DNA from: Chloroflexota bacterium
Lineage (GTDB): Bacteria; Chloroflexota; Anaerolineae; Anaerolineales; Villigracilaceae
Length of the DNA stretch: 64,000 nt
Direction: 5' to 3'
Assembly (NCBI GenBank): GCA_016234535.1
Contig: JACRBH010000199.1
Coordinates: 1-64,000 of the forward strand
Below are positions 6,944-15,058 of this stretch, one piece after another (the first letter of the stretch is position 1; every line of letters begins with the position of its first letter). The position numbers were made by a program, and so were the translations under genes. Below the pieces are notes generated by a model, which was given only the letters and a program-made list of their open reading frames with translations, did not search any database and was not told the origin of the DNA.

Positions 6944-9301
6944 TTATTTGCACATATACAAAGTCGTGGCCTGATTGCCCGGTCCCTGATTACCTGATGA
7001 CGTTCCACTAAATTCCTGCACAACCGAACATGAAGCGCTCAACCAATTCGTAATATCCGTTTTGCCGCCGCGATCACCGCCATACATCACATAACGCAAT
7101 TCGCCGTTCGCCACCATCGCGGACAAATCCTCGGCAGTCACCACTTCATCCTGCCCGCCGAAGCCGCCCATGTACAGTACCGGGCGTCCCGTGGCGAGTA
7201 CGAGCGACGCTCCGTTTTGCGATGACGGCACAGCCACGAGATATTTCATGCCCTGCGTGTTTGCTTCAAGATAGGCAAGCAATTCCTGGTTTGCGTTTGC
7301 CCCCGGCCCGCCATCCTGAACGCGGGCGCGATTTGGATCATCGATTCCAGCGCCTGTGTATGCGCTGGGTAAATTTATATTTGGATTGGATGCCACGGTC
7401 ATGACTGTCCAATACATTGGGATGACCAGCATCGCAGACAGGATCGTGGCGAATGCAAATCGCTTCGACACTACCATTAGGCTGATTCCCACCATAAAGA
7501 GGATTCCCGCTGGGAGCATCCACCACAAGTTCTCGCCGTATTGATCCATCGCAAAATATTGAAAGCCGAGCGTGACAGCCGATGCAAGAATGAGCAGAGT
7601 GCCAGCCCAATTCCTGTCTCTGCCCCATGACCATAATTGGGTAAATCCAATACCGACCATTGCGCCGAGAGCGGGAGCCAGCATGATGGCGTAATATGAA
7701 TGGAAAATGCCTGAGATCATGCTGAAGAACACCACACACGTCAACAACCATCCGCCCCAAAGGATAAGGGCTTTGTGAACACCAGACTCGATTGGAAGTT
7801 TTATGCGTGAGCCGAAGAGTGCGAGCAAAACGCTGATCAATGCAAACGGCAGCAGCCATGACATTTGTTTTGATAAAGGTTGTGTGAAAAAGCGGAAGAC
7901 TCCGGGGGCGCCAGTCTCCTGACTAAACGGTGTTCCGCCTTGACCATTGGCAGGCAGTTGACCATCCACTGGAGCCTGTCCATTTTGTGGGAGCATTCCC
8001 TGCGGTGCGCAAGTCAGTTCGTTTGAATTGGGAGCGTTCACGCATGAACCGTTGATCGTGCTGCCGTTTTGCAAGGAGAATGAACAGGCCGTGCCTTGTG
8101 TTGAATTAGTACATGCATCCACTGCTGCTTGTGGAGCGCCTTGATTTGGAGTCTGTCCATTTTGTTGTGCGTTCATTTCCTGCGGCGCGCAAGCGAGTAC
8201 ATTCAAATTGGGCGGATTTACACCTGCACTAGCGTGCGGCGCAAGTGTACATGAGCCATTGATCGTGTTCCCATTTGGTTGAGTGAAGGAACATGCATCA
8301 CCTTGCGTTGAACTTGCGCAGGCATCCACTGCCTGCTGTGGTGGTCCTTGACGAGTTCCCTGCTGGGGCTGAATCCCCTGCATGGGAGGCTGACCAGCTT
8401 GCGGCGCGGAGGGAGGCGTTCCTTCATCCCGATTGTTATTCCCCGGGCCAAAGAATCCACCGAACAATCGTGAAGAGCCGTTATGACCGGTGATGAGTCC
8501 CATGACGGTGTTGTTGCCAGATGAACCAATGTAGGGACGTGAGTCTGCGGGAGTCAAATCCACAACGACTGCCCATGATAGCGAGACTGCGATGAGTAAA
8601 ACTGTGGCGATACCGAGGTTGATAATTTTGCGTAACCAGCCTTCTTTTGAACCGAAAAAGTAAAGTGCGTAAAAAGCGGGGAGCGGCAAAAAGGCTTGCA
8701 TCATTTTGATGTTGAAGCTGAGACCGACAATGAACGCGCCCAGCAAAAGCCATGTCAGTTTGCCTGACTCGGTGGCTTTGATAAATGTCCACGCGGCGAG
8801 AAGTAAAAAGAAAACGAGCAGACCGTCCATGGTGTTGTTGCGATTCGTGGCGACGAAGACCGGCGTGATCGCCATGACAAACGCGGCGATAAGTCCCGCG
8901 AGTTCGCCCATGTGTTTTTTGACCATCGCATATAAAAGCGGAATTCCAAACACGCCGGCGAGAATGTTTGGCAGTGAAACGCTAAACCCGCTCACGCCGA
9001 GAAAATACGCGAAGACTGCTTCGATCCATAATCCCAGCGGAGGCTTGTCAACCGTGACCGAGCCGCCAGGTTCTGCCGCGACGAAGAAGAAGTTGCTCCA
9101 CGATTGCAGCATGGATTTGACTGCCGCCGTGTAATAAGCATTCGCGTCGCCGATGGCTTCGAGGTTGTACATGTGCAATCCAAACGAGAAGGCCATGATG
9201 ACGATGACAAGCACGGTTGAGATCGTCACGCCAAGGAATAGATTTTTCTTCAAGAACGAAGGTTGAGATGGGATGGTTTCTGTTGTCATTTGTTGCTCCA
9301 T
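6944..9301 (-). CDS. ArnT/PMT-like glycosyltransferase family 39 membrane protein with Gln/Pro-rich, Cys-containing loop insertion
   Basis: ORF 785 aa; multiple TM segments, GDANAYYTAAVKSMLQSWSNFFFVAAEPGGSVTVDKPPLGLWIEA (PMT-2-like); long soluble insert with a duplicated VDAC..STQG.ACSF motif. Confidence 0.88.
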   Translation of the reverse strand: MEQQMTTETIPSQPSFLKKNLFLGVTISTVLVIVIMAFSFGLHMYNLEAIGDANAYYTAAVKSMLQSWSNFFFVAAEPGGSVTVDKPPLGLWIEAVFAYFLGVSGFSVSLPNILAGVFGIPLLYAMVKKHMGELAGLIAAFVMAITPVFVATNRNNTMDGLLVFFLLLAAWTFIKATESGKLTWLLLGAFIVGLSFNIKMMQAFLPLPAFYALYFFGSKEGWLRKIINLGIATVLLIAVSLSWAVVVDLTPADSRPYIGSSGNNTVMGLITGHNGSSRLFGGFFGPGNNNRDEGTPPSAPQAGQPPMQGIQPQQGTRQGPPQQAVDACASSTQGDACSFTQPNGNTINGSCTLAPHASAGVNPPNLNVLACAPQEMNAQQNGQTPNQGAPQAAVDACTNSTQGTACSFSLQNGSTINGSCVNAPNSNELTCAPQGMLPQNGQAPVDGQLPANGQGGTPFSQETGAPGVFRFFTQPLSKQMSWLLPFALISVLLALFGSRIKLPIESGVHKALILWGGWLLTCVVFFSMISGIFHSYYAIMLAPALGAMVGIGFTQLWSWGRDRNWAGTLLILASAVTLGFQYFAMDQYGENLWWMLPAGILFMVGISLMVVSKRFAFATILSAMLVIPMYWTVMTVASNPNINLPSAYTGAGIDDPNRARVQDGGPGANANQELLAYLEANTQGMKYLVAVPSSQNGASLVLATGRPVLYMGGFGGQDEVVTAEDLSAMVANGELRYVMYGGDRGGKTDITNWLSASCSVVQEFSGTSSGNQGPGNQATTLYMCK
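8001..8341. repeat. Duplicated module within the GT39 gene
   Basis: Two translated copies: QAAVDACTNSTQGTACSFSLQNGSTINGSCVNAPNSNELTCAPQGM (about 8001-8141) and QQAVDACASSTQGDACSFTQPNGNTINGSC...LNVLACAPQEM (about 8181-8341). Confidence 0.85.
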
Positions 9302-9310
9302 ATTATTTTT

Positions 9311-9481
9311 TACGCTGGTGGTTGAGTAGGACTGAGCGACAGCGAAGTCCGTATCGAAACCACCTATTTCATAGTTTCATTTAATTTCTTGTTTACTTGT
9401 CATTGTGGTTTCGACACCGCACTTGCGTTCGGTGCAAGTGTACGCCCCTCAAAGAGCATTCGGGGCTACTCAACCACCAGC
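9311..9481. repeat. Long inverted repeat of the 'ctactcaaccacc' family
   Basis: ctggtggttgagtag...tatcgaaaccacc at one end and gtggtttcgacacc...ctactcaaccaccag at the other. Confidence 0.75.
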
Positions 9482-9580
9482 GTTTACTTCTCATTACAAC
9501 TATTTTATATTTCCCCTCAAAAAACCGAGAGTGAAGCCAGTCACCACTTGACTTATAAACCCATGAATCCATTCGGCCAC

Positions 9581-9602
9581 ACCCATGACACCTGTCATGG
9601 GT
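9581..9602. promoter_or_regulatory. Candidate operator: 10+2+10 perfect palindrome
   Basis: acccatgaca-cc-tgtcatgggt, 58 bp upstream of the sensor kinase start. Confidence 0.5.
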
Positions 9603-9659
9603 AACATGGAGAAATCATGACGGCACGCACAAGGCATACAAGTCCCTTCGTGATAAGAT

Positions 9660-11024
9660 GTGCCTATGCACTCCCCGAAAGAATCAATTCGTATTCTTCG
9701 CACCGCCGCATGGATCTGGATCGGATTTCTGATTGCCATGGCCGTCATGGATTTTGTGCTTTACACACAAATAAATCTTCCCATTGCGCAAAATCCACCT
9801 TTGCAGCAATTTGTGCCGGGGCAACAGTTGCCTCCCAATCAGGGACTTCAACCTATTCAACCAAACCTGCCAAGGAATCCACTCAGGCCTGTGTATCTTT
9901 TCTACGCTGCGAGCGGGTTGGTCGCGTTACTTTTTCTGGTCTTTACCTACTGGGGCTGGATACAAAAAGAATTGGGCAGTGCTTTTTATCCCCTGCTTCT
10001 GCTTACCATTTCAACTGCGCCAATCGTTATCAATGTGTTGATCACGCCGCGCTTCCCGCAGGGTCCGCTTGCAAATGCCGAAGGCATGGCGCTGCGTCAA
10101 CTGCCTGTGTTATTTGTTGCGCTTGTGCTCGTGGCCTGGGAATATGAATTGCTGCACGTGATTCTGTTTAGCATTGCCACCACCACTCTTGAACTGGGTC
10201 TTATTTATTTCAGCGCCATGGATTACCGAAACATTTATGTTTTTCTTTTCATCGCCATCATCCGCACGATCAGTTTTATCGCGGTGGGCGTGTTCATCAG
10301 CTTGCTTGTCGCGCGATTGCGTAAGCAGGGTGAGTCTCTGCGCGAGGCCAATGCCAACCTCACGCATTATGCGTCCACGCTGGAACAGCTCACAGTGAGC
10401 CGCGAACGCAATCGTCTCGCGCGCGAACTTCATGATACGCTCGCGCATTCCCTCACCGCCATTTCCGTCTCGCTTGAAACTGCCAAAGCCTATTTTGACA
10501 TCGACCCGAATAAGACGCGCGACTTGATCGATAAATCTTTAGAGTCGACTCATATCGGTGTGGATGAGACCCGCCGCGCGCTCAAAGCCTTGCGTTCGTC
10601 ATCACTGGAAGATATGGGACTCGGACTCGCCATCCAGCGCACGGCGGAATCTGCGGCGGCGCGCTTCCACCTTAATCTGACGCTTGACCTTAAAAATCCC
10701 ATGCCTTCCCTCAGCCCGGACGTGGAGCAAACCATCTACCGCATCGCGCAGGAATGTATCGAGAATATTGTCCACCACTCGCGTGCCAAAAATTTCAGTG
10801 TGAGCCTGCAAAACGATGGATATACTACGTTGACCATTCAAGATGATGGCATCGGCTTTGATATGAAGTCTGATGTTTCGACAGGCCATTTTGGTTTGAT
10901 CGGAATGCGCGAACGCGCCGAACTTGCTGGCGGCAAATTAAAGATCGAAAGCCATGCCCTGAGTGGCGAAGCCGTATCGAAGGGCGAAAAAGGAAAAGGC
11001 ACGAAGGTTGTGCTGACGATATAA
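9660..11024 (+). CDS. NarL-type membrane sensor histidine kinase (HisKA_3 + HATPase)
   Basis: ORF 454 aa; TM segments, ERNRLARELHDTLAHSLTAISVSLE (HisKA_3 H-box), IQDDGIGFD, GHFGLIGMRERAELAGG. GTG start at 9660 or ATG at 9666. Confidence 0.93.
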   Translation: MPMHSPKESIRILRTAAWIWIGFLIAMAVMDFVLYTQINLPIAQNPPLQQFVPGQQLPPNQGLQPIQPNLPRNPLRPVYLFYAASGLVALLFLVFTYWGWIQKELGSAFYPLLLLTISTAPIVINVLITPRFPQGPLANAEGMALRQLPVLFVALVLVAWEYELLHVILFSIATTTLELGLIYFSAMDYRNIYVFLFIAIIRTISFIAVGVFISLLVARLRKQGESLREANANLTHYASTLEQLTVSRERNRLARELHDTLAHSLTAISVSLETAKAYFDIDPNKTRDLIDKSLESTHIGVDETRRALKALRSSSLEDMGLGLAIQRTAESAAARFHLNLTLDLKNPMPSLSPDVEQTIYRIAQECIENIVHHSRAKNFSVSLQNDGYTTLTIQDDGIGFDMKSDVSTGHFGLIGMRERAELAGGKLKIESHALSGEAVSKGEKGKGTKVVLTI

Positions 11025-11036
11025 TCCAATTGCATG

Positions 11037-11131
11037 TTGTTGCGAGGAGCGCTTTTGCTTTTTGCGACGAAGCAACCCCCAATTAAGTAGGAGATTGCTT
11101 CGGGCGAAAAGCATCGCCCTCGCAACGACAT
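11037..11131. repeat. 'ttgcgagg...gaagcaa...ttgcttcg...ctcgcaa' palindromic repeat
   Basis: gttgcgaggagcg...cgacgaagcaaccccc...gagattgcttcggg...cgccctcgcaacgaca. Confidence 0.75.
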
Positions 11132-11143
11132 AAAAAGACAACC

Positions 11144-11776
11144 ATGAAAATCCTCCTCTGTGACGACCAGGCCGTGATCCGCGATGGACTTGAAATGCTT
11201 CTCAACCTCGAGAAGGATTTTCAAGTCGTTGGCGCTGCTCAGGATGGCGCGGAAGCTGTTGAACTCGCCGCGCAAAAGCAACCTGACTTGATTCTGATGG
11301 ATTTGAAAATGCCGATCATGAACGGTATCGAAGCCACGCGCGAGATCCGCGCAAAATTCCCCAACATAAAAATCCTTGTGCTGACAACTTACGATGACGA
11401 TGAATGGGTCTTCGACGCGATTCGCGCGGGGGCGTCTGGGTATTTATTGAAAGATACATCGCGCCAGAAAATTGTCGAAGCCATTCGCGGAACAATGGAT
11501 GGCAAATCCTTTGTTGACCCCGCCATCGCGGGTAAACTGCTCAATCAAGTCGCCAGCAAACAGACCCAGCCCACATCCATATTGACTGATAAACTCACCG
11601 AGCGTGAACTGGATGTGCTGCGCCTGATCGCAAAAGGAATCAACAACAGCGAGATTGCAGCCCAATTGCATCTATCCGAAGGAACTGTGAGAAATCACGT
11701 CAGTGCGATTTTGGAAAAACTAAATGTCTCTGATCGAACGCAAGCCGCAGTTATCGCAATTCAGCATGGTTTATAA
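11144..11776 (+). CDS. NarL/LuxR-family response regulator
   Basis: ORF 210 aa; KILLCDDQAVIRDGLEMLL, DLILMDLKMPIMNGIEATR, LTERELDVLRLIAKGINNSEIAAQLHLSEGTVRNHVSAILEKL. Confidence 0.96.
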   Translation: MKILLCDDQAVIRDGLEMLLNLEKDFQVVGAAQDGAEAVELAAQKQPDLILMDLKMPIMNGIEATREIRAKFPNIKILVLTTYDDDEWVFDAIRAGASGYLLKDTSRQKIVEAIRGTMDGKSFVDPAIAGKLLNQVASKQTQPTSILTDKLTERELDVLRLIAKGINNSEIAAQLHLSEGTVRNHVSAILEKLNVSDRTQAAVIAIQHGL

Positions 11777-11788
11777 ATATCTACCCCG

Positions 11789-11880
11789 TCATTGCGAGGA
11801 GGGCGTTAGCCCGAAGCAATCCCCAATTTGATAATAAGATTGCTTCGTCGGGGAGATCGCCCTCCTCGCAATGACGATAT
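11789..11880. repeat. 'gtcattgcgagg...gaagcaatc...gattgcttcg...cctcgcaatgac' palindromic repeat
   Basis: cgtcattgcgaggagggcg...cgaagcaatcccc...agattgcttcgtcgg...gccctcctcgcaatgacg. Confidence 0.85.
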
Positions 11881-11895
11881 AACACGGAGGTAACC

Positions 11896-12261
11896 ATGAC
11901 AGTAAAACACACAACTGACGTAGAAGCCAAAAACGTAGCCGCTGGAAAAGATACAACCATCCAGGTATTGATCTCCTCTCAAGAGGGACCAAACTTTGCC
12001 CTGCGGAAATTTTCCATGCTGCCCGGCGGCGGGATGCCGCGTCACACCAACACGCTGGAACATGAGCAATACGTTCTGCGGGGACATGCGAAGATCGGGC
12101 TTGGTGATGAGATTGTTGAAGTCAAAGCTGGCGATGTAGTCTTTATCCCCGAGGGCATGGTGCATTTCTATGAGAATATCGGCGATGAGCCGTTTGAGTT
12201 CCTGTGTATCATCCCCAACAAGGAAGACAAGATCACGATTGTTGATGAAGCGAGTTGTTAA
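11896..12261 (+). CDS. Cupin domain-containing protein
   Basis: ORF 121 aa; PGGGMPRHTNTLEHEQYVLRGHAKIGLGDEIVEVKAGDVVFIPEGMVHFYENIG double-stranded beta-helix motifs. Confidence 0.92.
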   Translation: MTVKHTTDVEAKNVAAGKDTTIQVLISSQEGPNFALRKFSMLPGGGMPRHTNTLEHEQYVLRGHAKIGLGDEIVEVKAGDVVFIPEGMVHFYENIGDEPFEFLCIIPNKEDKITIVDEASC

Positions 12262-12266
12262 TCAAC

Positions 12267-12293
12267 GTAGGGGCGAGGTCACCTCGCCCCTAC
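12267..12293. repeat. Palindrome gtaggggcgaggt-c-acctcgcccctac (possible bidirectional terminator)
   Basis: Perfect 13-bp arms between convergent cupin and rsmG; related palindrome at 60846-60872. Confidence 0.8.
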
Positions 12294-12295
12294 AA

Positions 12296-13006
12296 TTACA
12301 ACGGCGTTTTCGCTGGCATCCCCGCATTGCGCGGATACTTTGGCGGCGTGGCAGCGACTTTATCAATCAGCACAAGATAACGGTCGTCGGCAACACCGGG
12401 CAAGTTGACGGGAATCAATTGCTTTAATTTTCCACCTAAAATTTTCATCGCATTTTCAGCGGACTGCGCTTCGGCGGGTCCGCTTTCACCTTTTTGTGCG
12501 AGAACCACCCCGCCGACTTTTACCAGCGGAAGCAGATATTCGCTCAATACGTTGAGATTCGCCACAGCGCGGGCTACTGCCCAATCATACGTTTCGCGGT
12601 GCTCCTTTTTTTGTCCGAGGTCTTCTGCGCGGGACTGAATGACATTCACGCCTTCCAGCCCCAGCACGCGGACGATGTGCTGGCAAAACATGGCTTTCTT
12701 TCCCACAGACTCCACCAATGTCAATTGCATGGAAGGATAGATTATTTTCAAGGGAATGCCCGGGAAACCGGCACCAGTTCCCACGTCAATGAGGCGGCGT
12801 GGTGGGTTGGCTTTCCATGCCAGTACGCAGGAAAATGAATCCAGAAAATGTTTGGTTCGGATCGATTCCACGTCCCGAATGGCGGTGAGATTGAACTTTT
12901 GATTCCAGTCCAGCAGTTCGCGCTCGTAGGTGATAAGCGCCATCACTTGCCGCCCTGTCATGTGAACGTTGAAAAGTGAGAGCGCGTCGCGCGTTAAAGT
13001 TTCCAT
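12296..13006 (-). CDS. rsmG: 16S rRNA (guanine(527)-N(7))-methyltransferase RsmG
   Basis: RLIDVGTGAGFPGIPLKIIYPSMQLTLVESVGKKAMFCQHI and WAVARAVANLNVLSEYLLPLVKVGG; likely start METLTRDAL at 13006 (ORF track extends to 13126). Confidence 0.94.
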   Translation of the reverse strand: METLTRDALSLFNVHMTGRQVMALITYERELLDWNQKFNLTAIRDVESIRTKHFLDSFSCVLAWKANPPRRLIDVGTGAGFPGIPLKIIYPSMQLTLVESVGKKAMFCQHIVRVLGLEGVNVIQSRAEDLGQKKEHRETYDWAVARAVANLNVLSEYLLPLVKVGGVVLAQKGESGPAEAQSAENAMKILGGKLKQLIPVNLPGVADDRYLVLIDKVAATPPKYPRNAGMPAKTPL

Positions 13007-13100
13007 GCTGTGATTATATTGCCAAATGTCATTGCAAGGAGGGTGATTTCCCTGCTGGCGGGCAGTGCCAGTGTCTCCCTCGCAAATACATAACTGAGTT

Positions 13101-13178
13101 ACGCAGTCCAGCCCGTAACGCGACATTTATGTCGACCATTTTGCGAAATAAATCTCGCGTTACCGCGTAAGGTGAGTA
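13101..13178. repeat. Dispersed element with internal inverted repeat (copy 1)
   Basis: acgcagtccagcccgtaacgcgacatttatgtcgaccattttgcgaaataaatctcgcgttaccgcgtaaggtgagta; copy 2 at 57011-57115. Confidence 0.8.
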
Positions 13179-13184
13179 CATAAT

Positions 13185-13218
13185 AAGAAAGAGCCTGCTA
13201 ACTTGCAGACTCTTTCTT
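13185..13218. terminator. Hairpin terminator
   Basis: aagaaagag cctgctaacttgcaga ctctttctt downstream of the minus-strand DUF4349 gene. Confidence 0.65.
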
Positions 13219-13238
13219 CACTGATTACTGATAACTAC

Positions 13239-14216
13239 TCACTTCTTTTCCTCTTCCTTCACTTCTTCCTTCTTCACTTTCTTTCCACGCATCTTTCTAA
13301 AGACAGCTCGCGCGCCGAGGAATACAAGATACAACGGAATGAAGATCAGTATCAACACCGGCAGGTTGAAGATCACAAAGCGGATGAGGAATTCTGTAAA
13401 GCCTTTCAGGAAGTCGATCAGGTCCTGCACGGCTTCAAGCGCCACACCCTTCGGCTCCCATTTGCCGATTACAACAGGTTGAATGGTCTCTTCGGCGATG
13501 ATGCGCACGCTGATCGCGGAAAGCGCCGCGGCTTCATCGTAATATTTGATCTGGCCCTTTACCAGTTCGATCTGTTCGCGGTAATAAACAAGTTGATTGA
13601 AGATATTGACCACGTCTGTGGTGTCTGTGGCTTTTTCCAATATCTCATTCAACTGTGCTTCAGCGGCTTCATAATTCTTCAAGCGGGATTGCAAATCCAC
13701 ATATTCTGCGGTCACATCCTGACCTGAAATATTCTCAGTCTGGACCTCGACCGTGTCCTTCTTGATCTGGTCCATTGCTTCATCCAGTTTTTCAGAAGGC
13801 ACGCGGATGACGATCTGCGCTTCGGGTACTTCAACGTAACTGCTTGTGTAACTCTGGTATAGATTCGACGAGACAACAAACCCGCCCATCTGCTCTGCCA
13901 TGGCCTGGATGTTCTTCATGCGGCCTTCAACATCCGAGACAACGATCACCAGATCGGCGTTCTTGATGACGATGCGCTCGACTGCTGAAGCTGAAATACC
14001 GGAGCCGGTATTTGCCGTAGCCTGTTCCGCTGCTCTTGCTTCCGGGGCGGTGCCAGGCATTATTGAATCTTGCGCCACCGCAGGCGCTCCGCCCATTTCC
14101 GGCGAAACGCTATAGTAATCTGGCTGCATTGGGGCTTCTGTTCTTGAGGCGGCACCGCACGCGGCGAGGATCAATGCGGCAATGACGATGAAACTGAATG
14201 GCAAAATTCTCTTCAT
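13239..14216 (-). CDS. DUF4349 domain-containing lipoprotein
   Basis: ORF 325 aa; lipobox LILAACGA; RIVIKNADLVIVVSDVEGRMKNIQAMAEQMGGFVVSSN; C-terminal TM. Confidence 0.88.
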   Translation of the reverse strand: MKRILPFSFIVIAALILAACGAASRTEAPMQPDYYSVSPEMGGAPAVAQDSIMPGTAPEARAAEQATANTGSGISASAVERIVIKNADLVIVVSDVEGRMKNIQAMAEQMGGFVVSSNLYQSYTSSYVEVPEAQIVIRVPSEKLDEAMDQIKKDTVEVQTENISGQDVTAEYVDLQSRLKNYEAAEAQLNEILEKATDTTDVVNIFNQLVYYREQIELVKGQIKYYDEAAALSAISVRIIAEETIQPVVIGKWEPKGVALEAVQDLIDFLKGFTEFLIRFVIFNLPVLILIFIPLYLVFLGARAVFRKMRGKKVKKEEVKEEEKK

Positions 14217-14320
14217 GATTTCTTCTCCTTTTTCATTTCTTTACACAATGACGATAAGCATAAAGAAATAGTTCCTGTATCTGCTCCGCGCCTTCTACCT
14301 TTTGCTTTTTGTCTTTCCAG

Positions 14321-15058
14321 TTACCATCCTTCCGCAAGACGGGCCGCGTGTTTCTCCGGCAAACCCGAAGAGCGGATGCGCTCCTGCACTTCGGCAATGT
14401 TGTACATCACACGGCGCGGAGTCCATGTGCGCGATTCGGTTTCGTAGATGGCATATGCTGCGCGCGGATCGCGATCCCTCGGCTGGCCGACCGAGCCTGG
14501 GTTCAGGATCAACTTCGGGCGTAGCTTGATCGTTTTGTCAGGTTTGGTTTGGTCAAGGGCGACGTGATTTGATTTTTCATCCAGCGCAAACATGCATTGG
14601 ATATGGGAATGTCCGACGAAACACCATGGTGTGCCGAAATAATCAAAGTTGATCCGCGCCGAAAGCGTGTTCAAAATATATTCCCACAATGGTTCGCGCG
14701 GGCTTCCATGCGCGAGGGTGGCATCGCCGCATACTTTTGCAGTGGTGGGCAGCGAGCGTAAAAAATCCATGTTGTCCGCGGTCATTACTTTTTCATGGTA
14801 AACCAATGAGCGGCGCGCATCGCCATTAAAGGTCTCGAATGACATCCTGCCGGTCACTGCCACATCATGATTGCCAAGCATACAGGTGAGGTTTGGAATA
14901 TCGCGTATTTCCTCCACCGCCGCGTTTGGGTCCGGGCCGTAACCGACAAGGTCGCCAAGGCACCAGGTTTCATCCACCTGTCCGGCGTCTTTTAATACGG
15001 CTTGCAGCGCGGTGTAATTCGCATGTATATCCGATATGACCAAAACGCGCATGTTCAC
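14321..15058 (-). CDS. Metallophosphoesterase family protein (YfcE-like)
   Basis: ORF 245 aa; VLVISDIHANYTALQAVL, CLGDLVGYGPDP, MLGNHD, LNPGSVGQPRDRDPRAAYAI. Confidence 0.93.
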   Translation of the reverse strand: MNMRVLVISDIHANYTALQAVLKDAGQVDETWCLGDLVGYGPDPNAAVEEIRDIPNLTCMLGNHDVAVTGRMSFETFNGDARRSLVYHEKVMTADNMDFLRSLPTTAKVCGDATLAHGSPREPLWEYILNTLSARINFDYFGTPWCFVGHSHIQCMFALDEKSNHVALDQTKPDKTIKLRPKLILNPGSVGQPRDRDPRAAYAIYETESRTWTPRRVMYNIAEVQERIRSSGLPEKHAARLAEGW

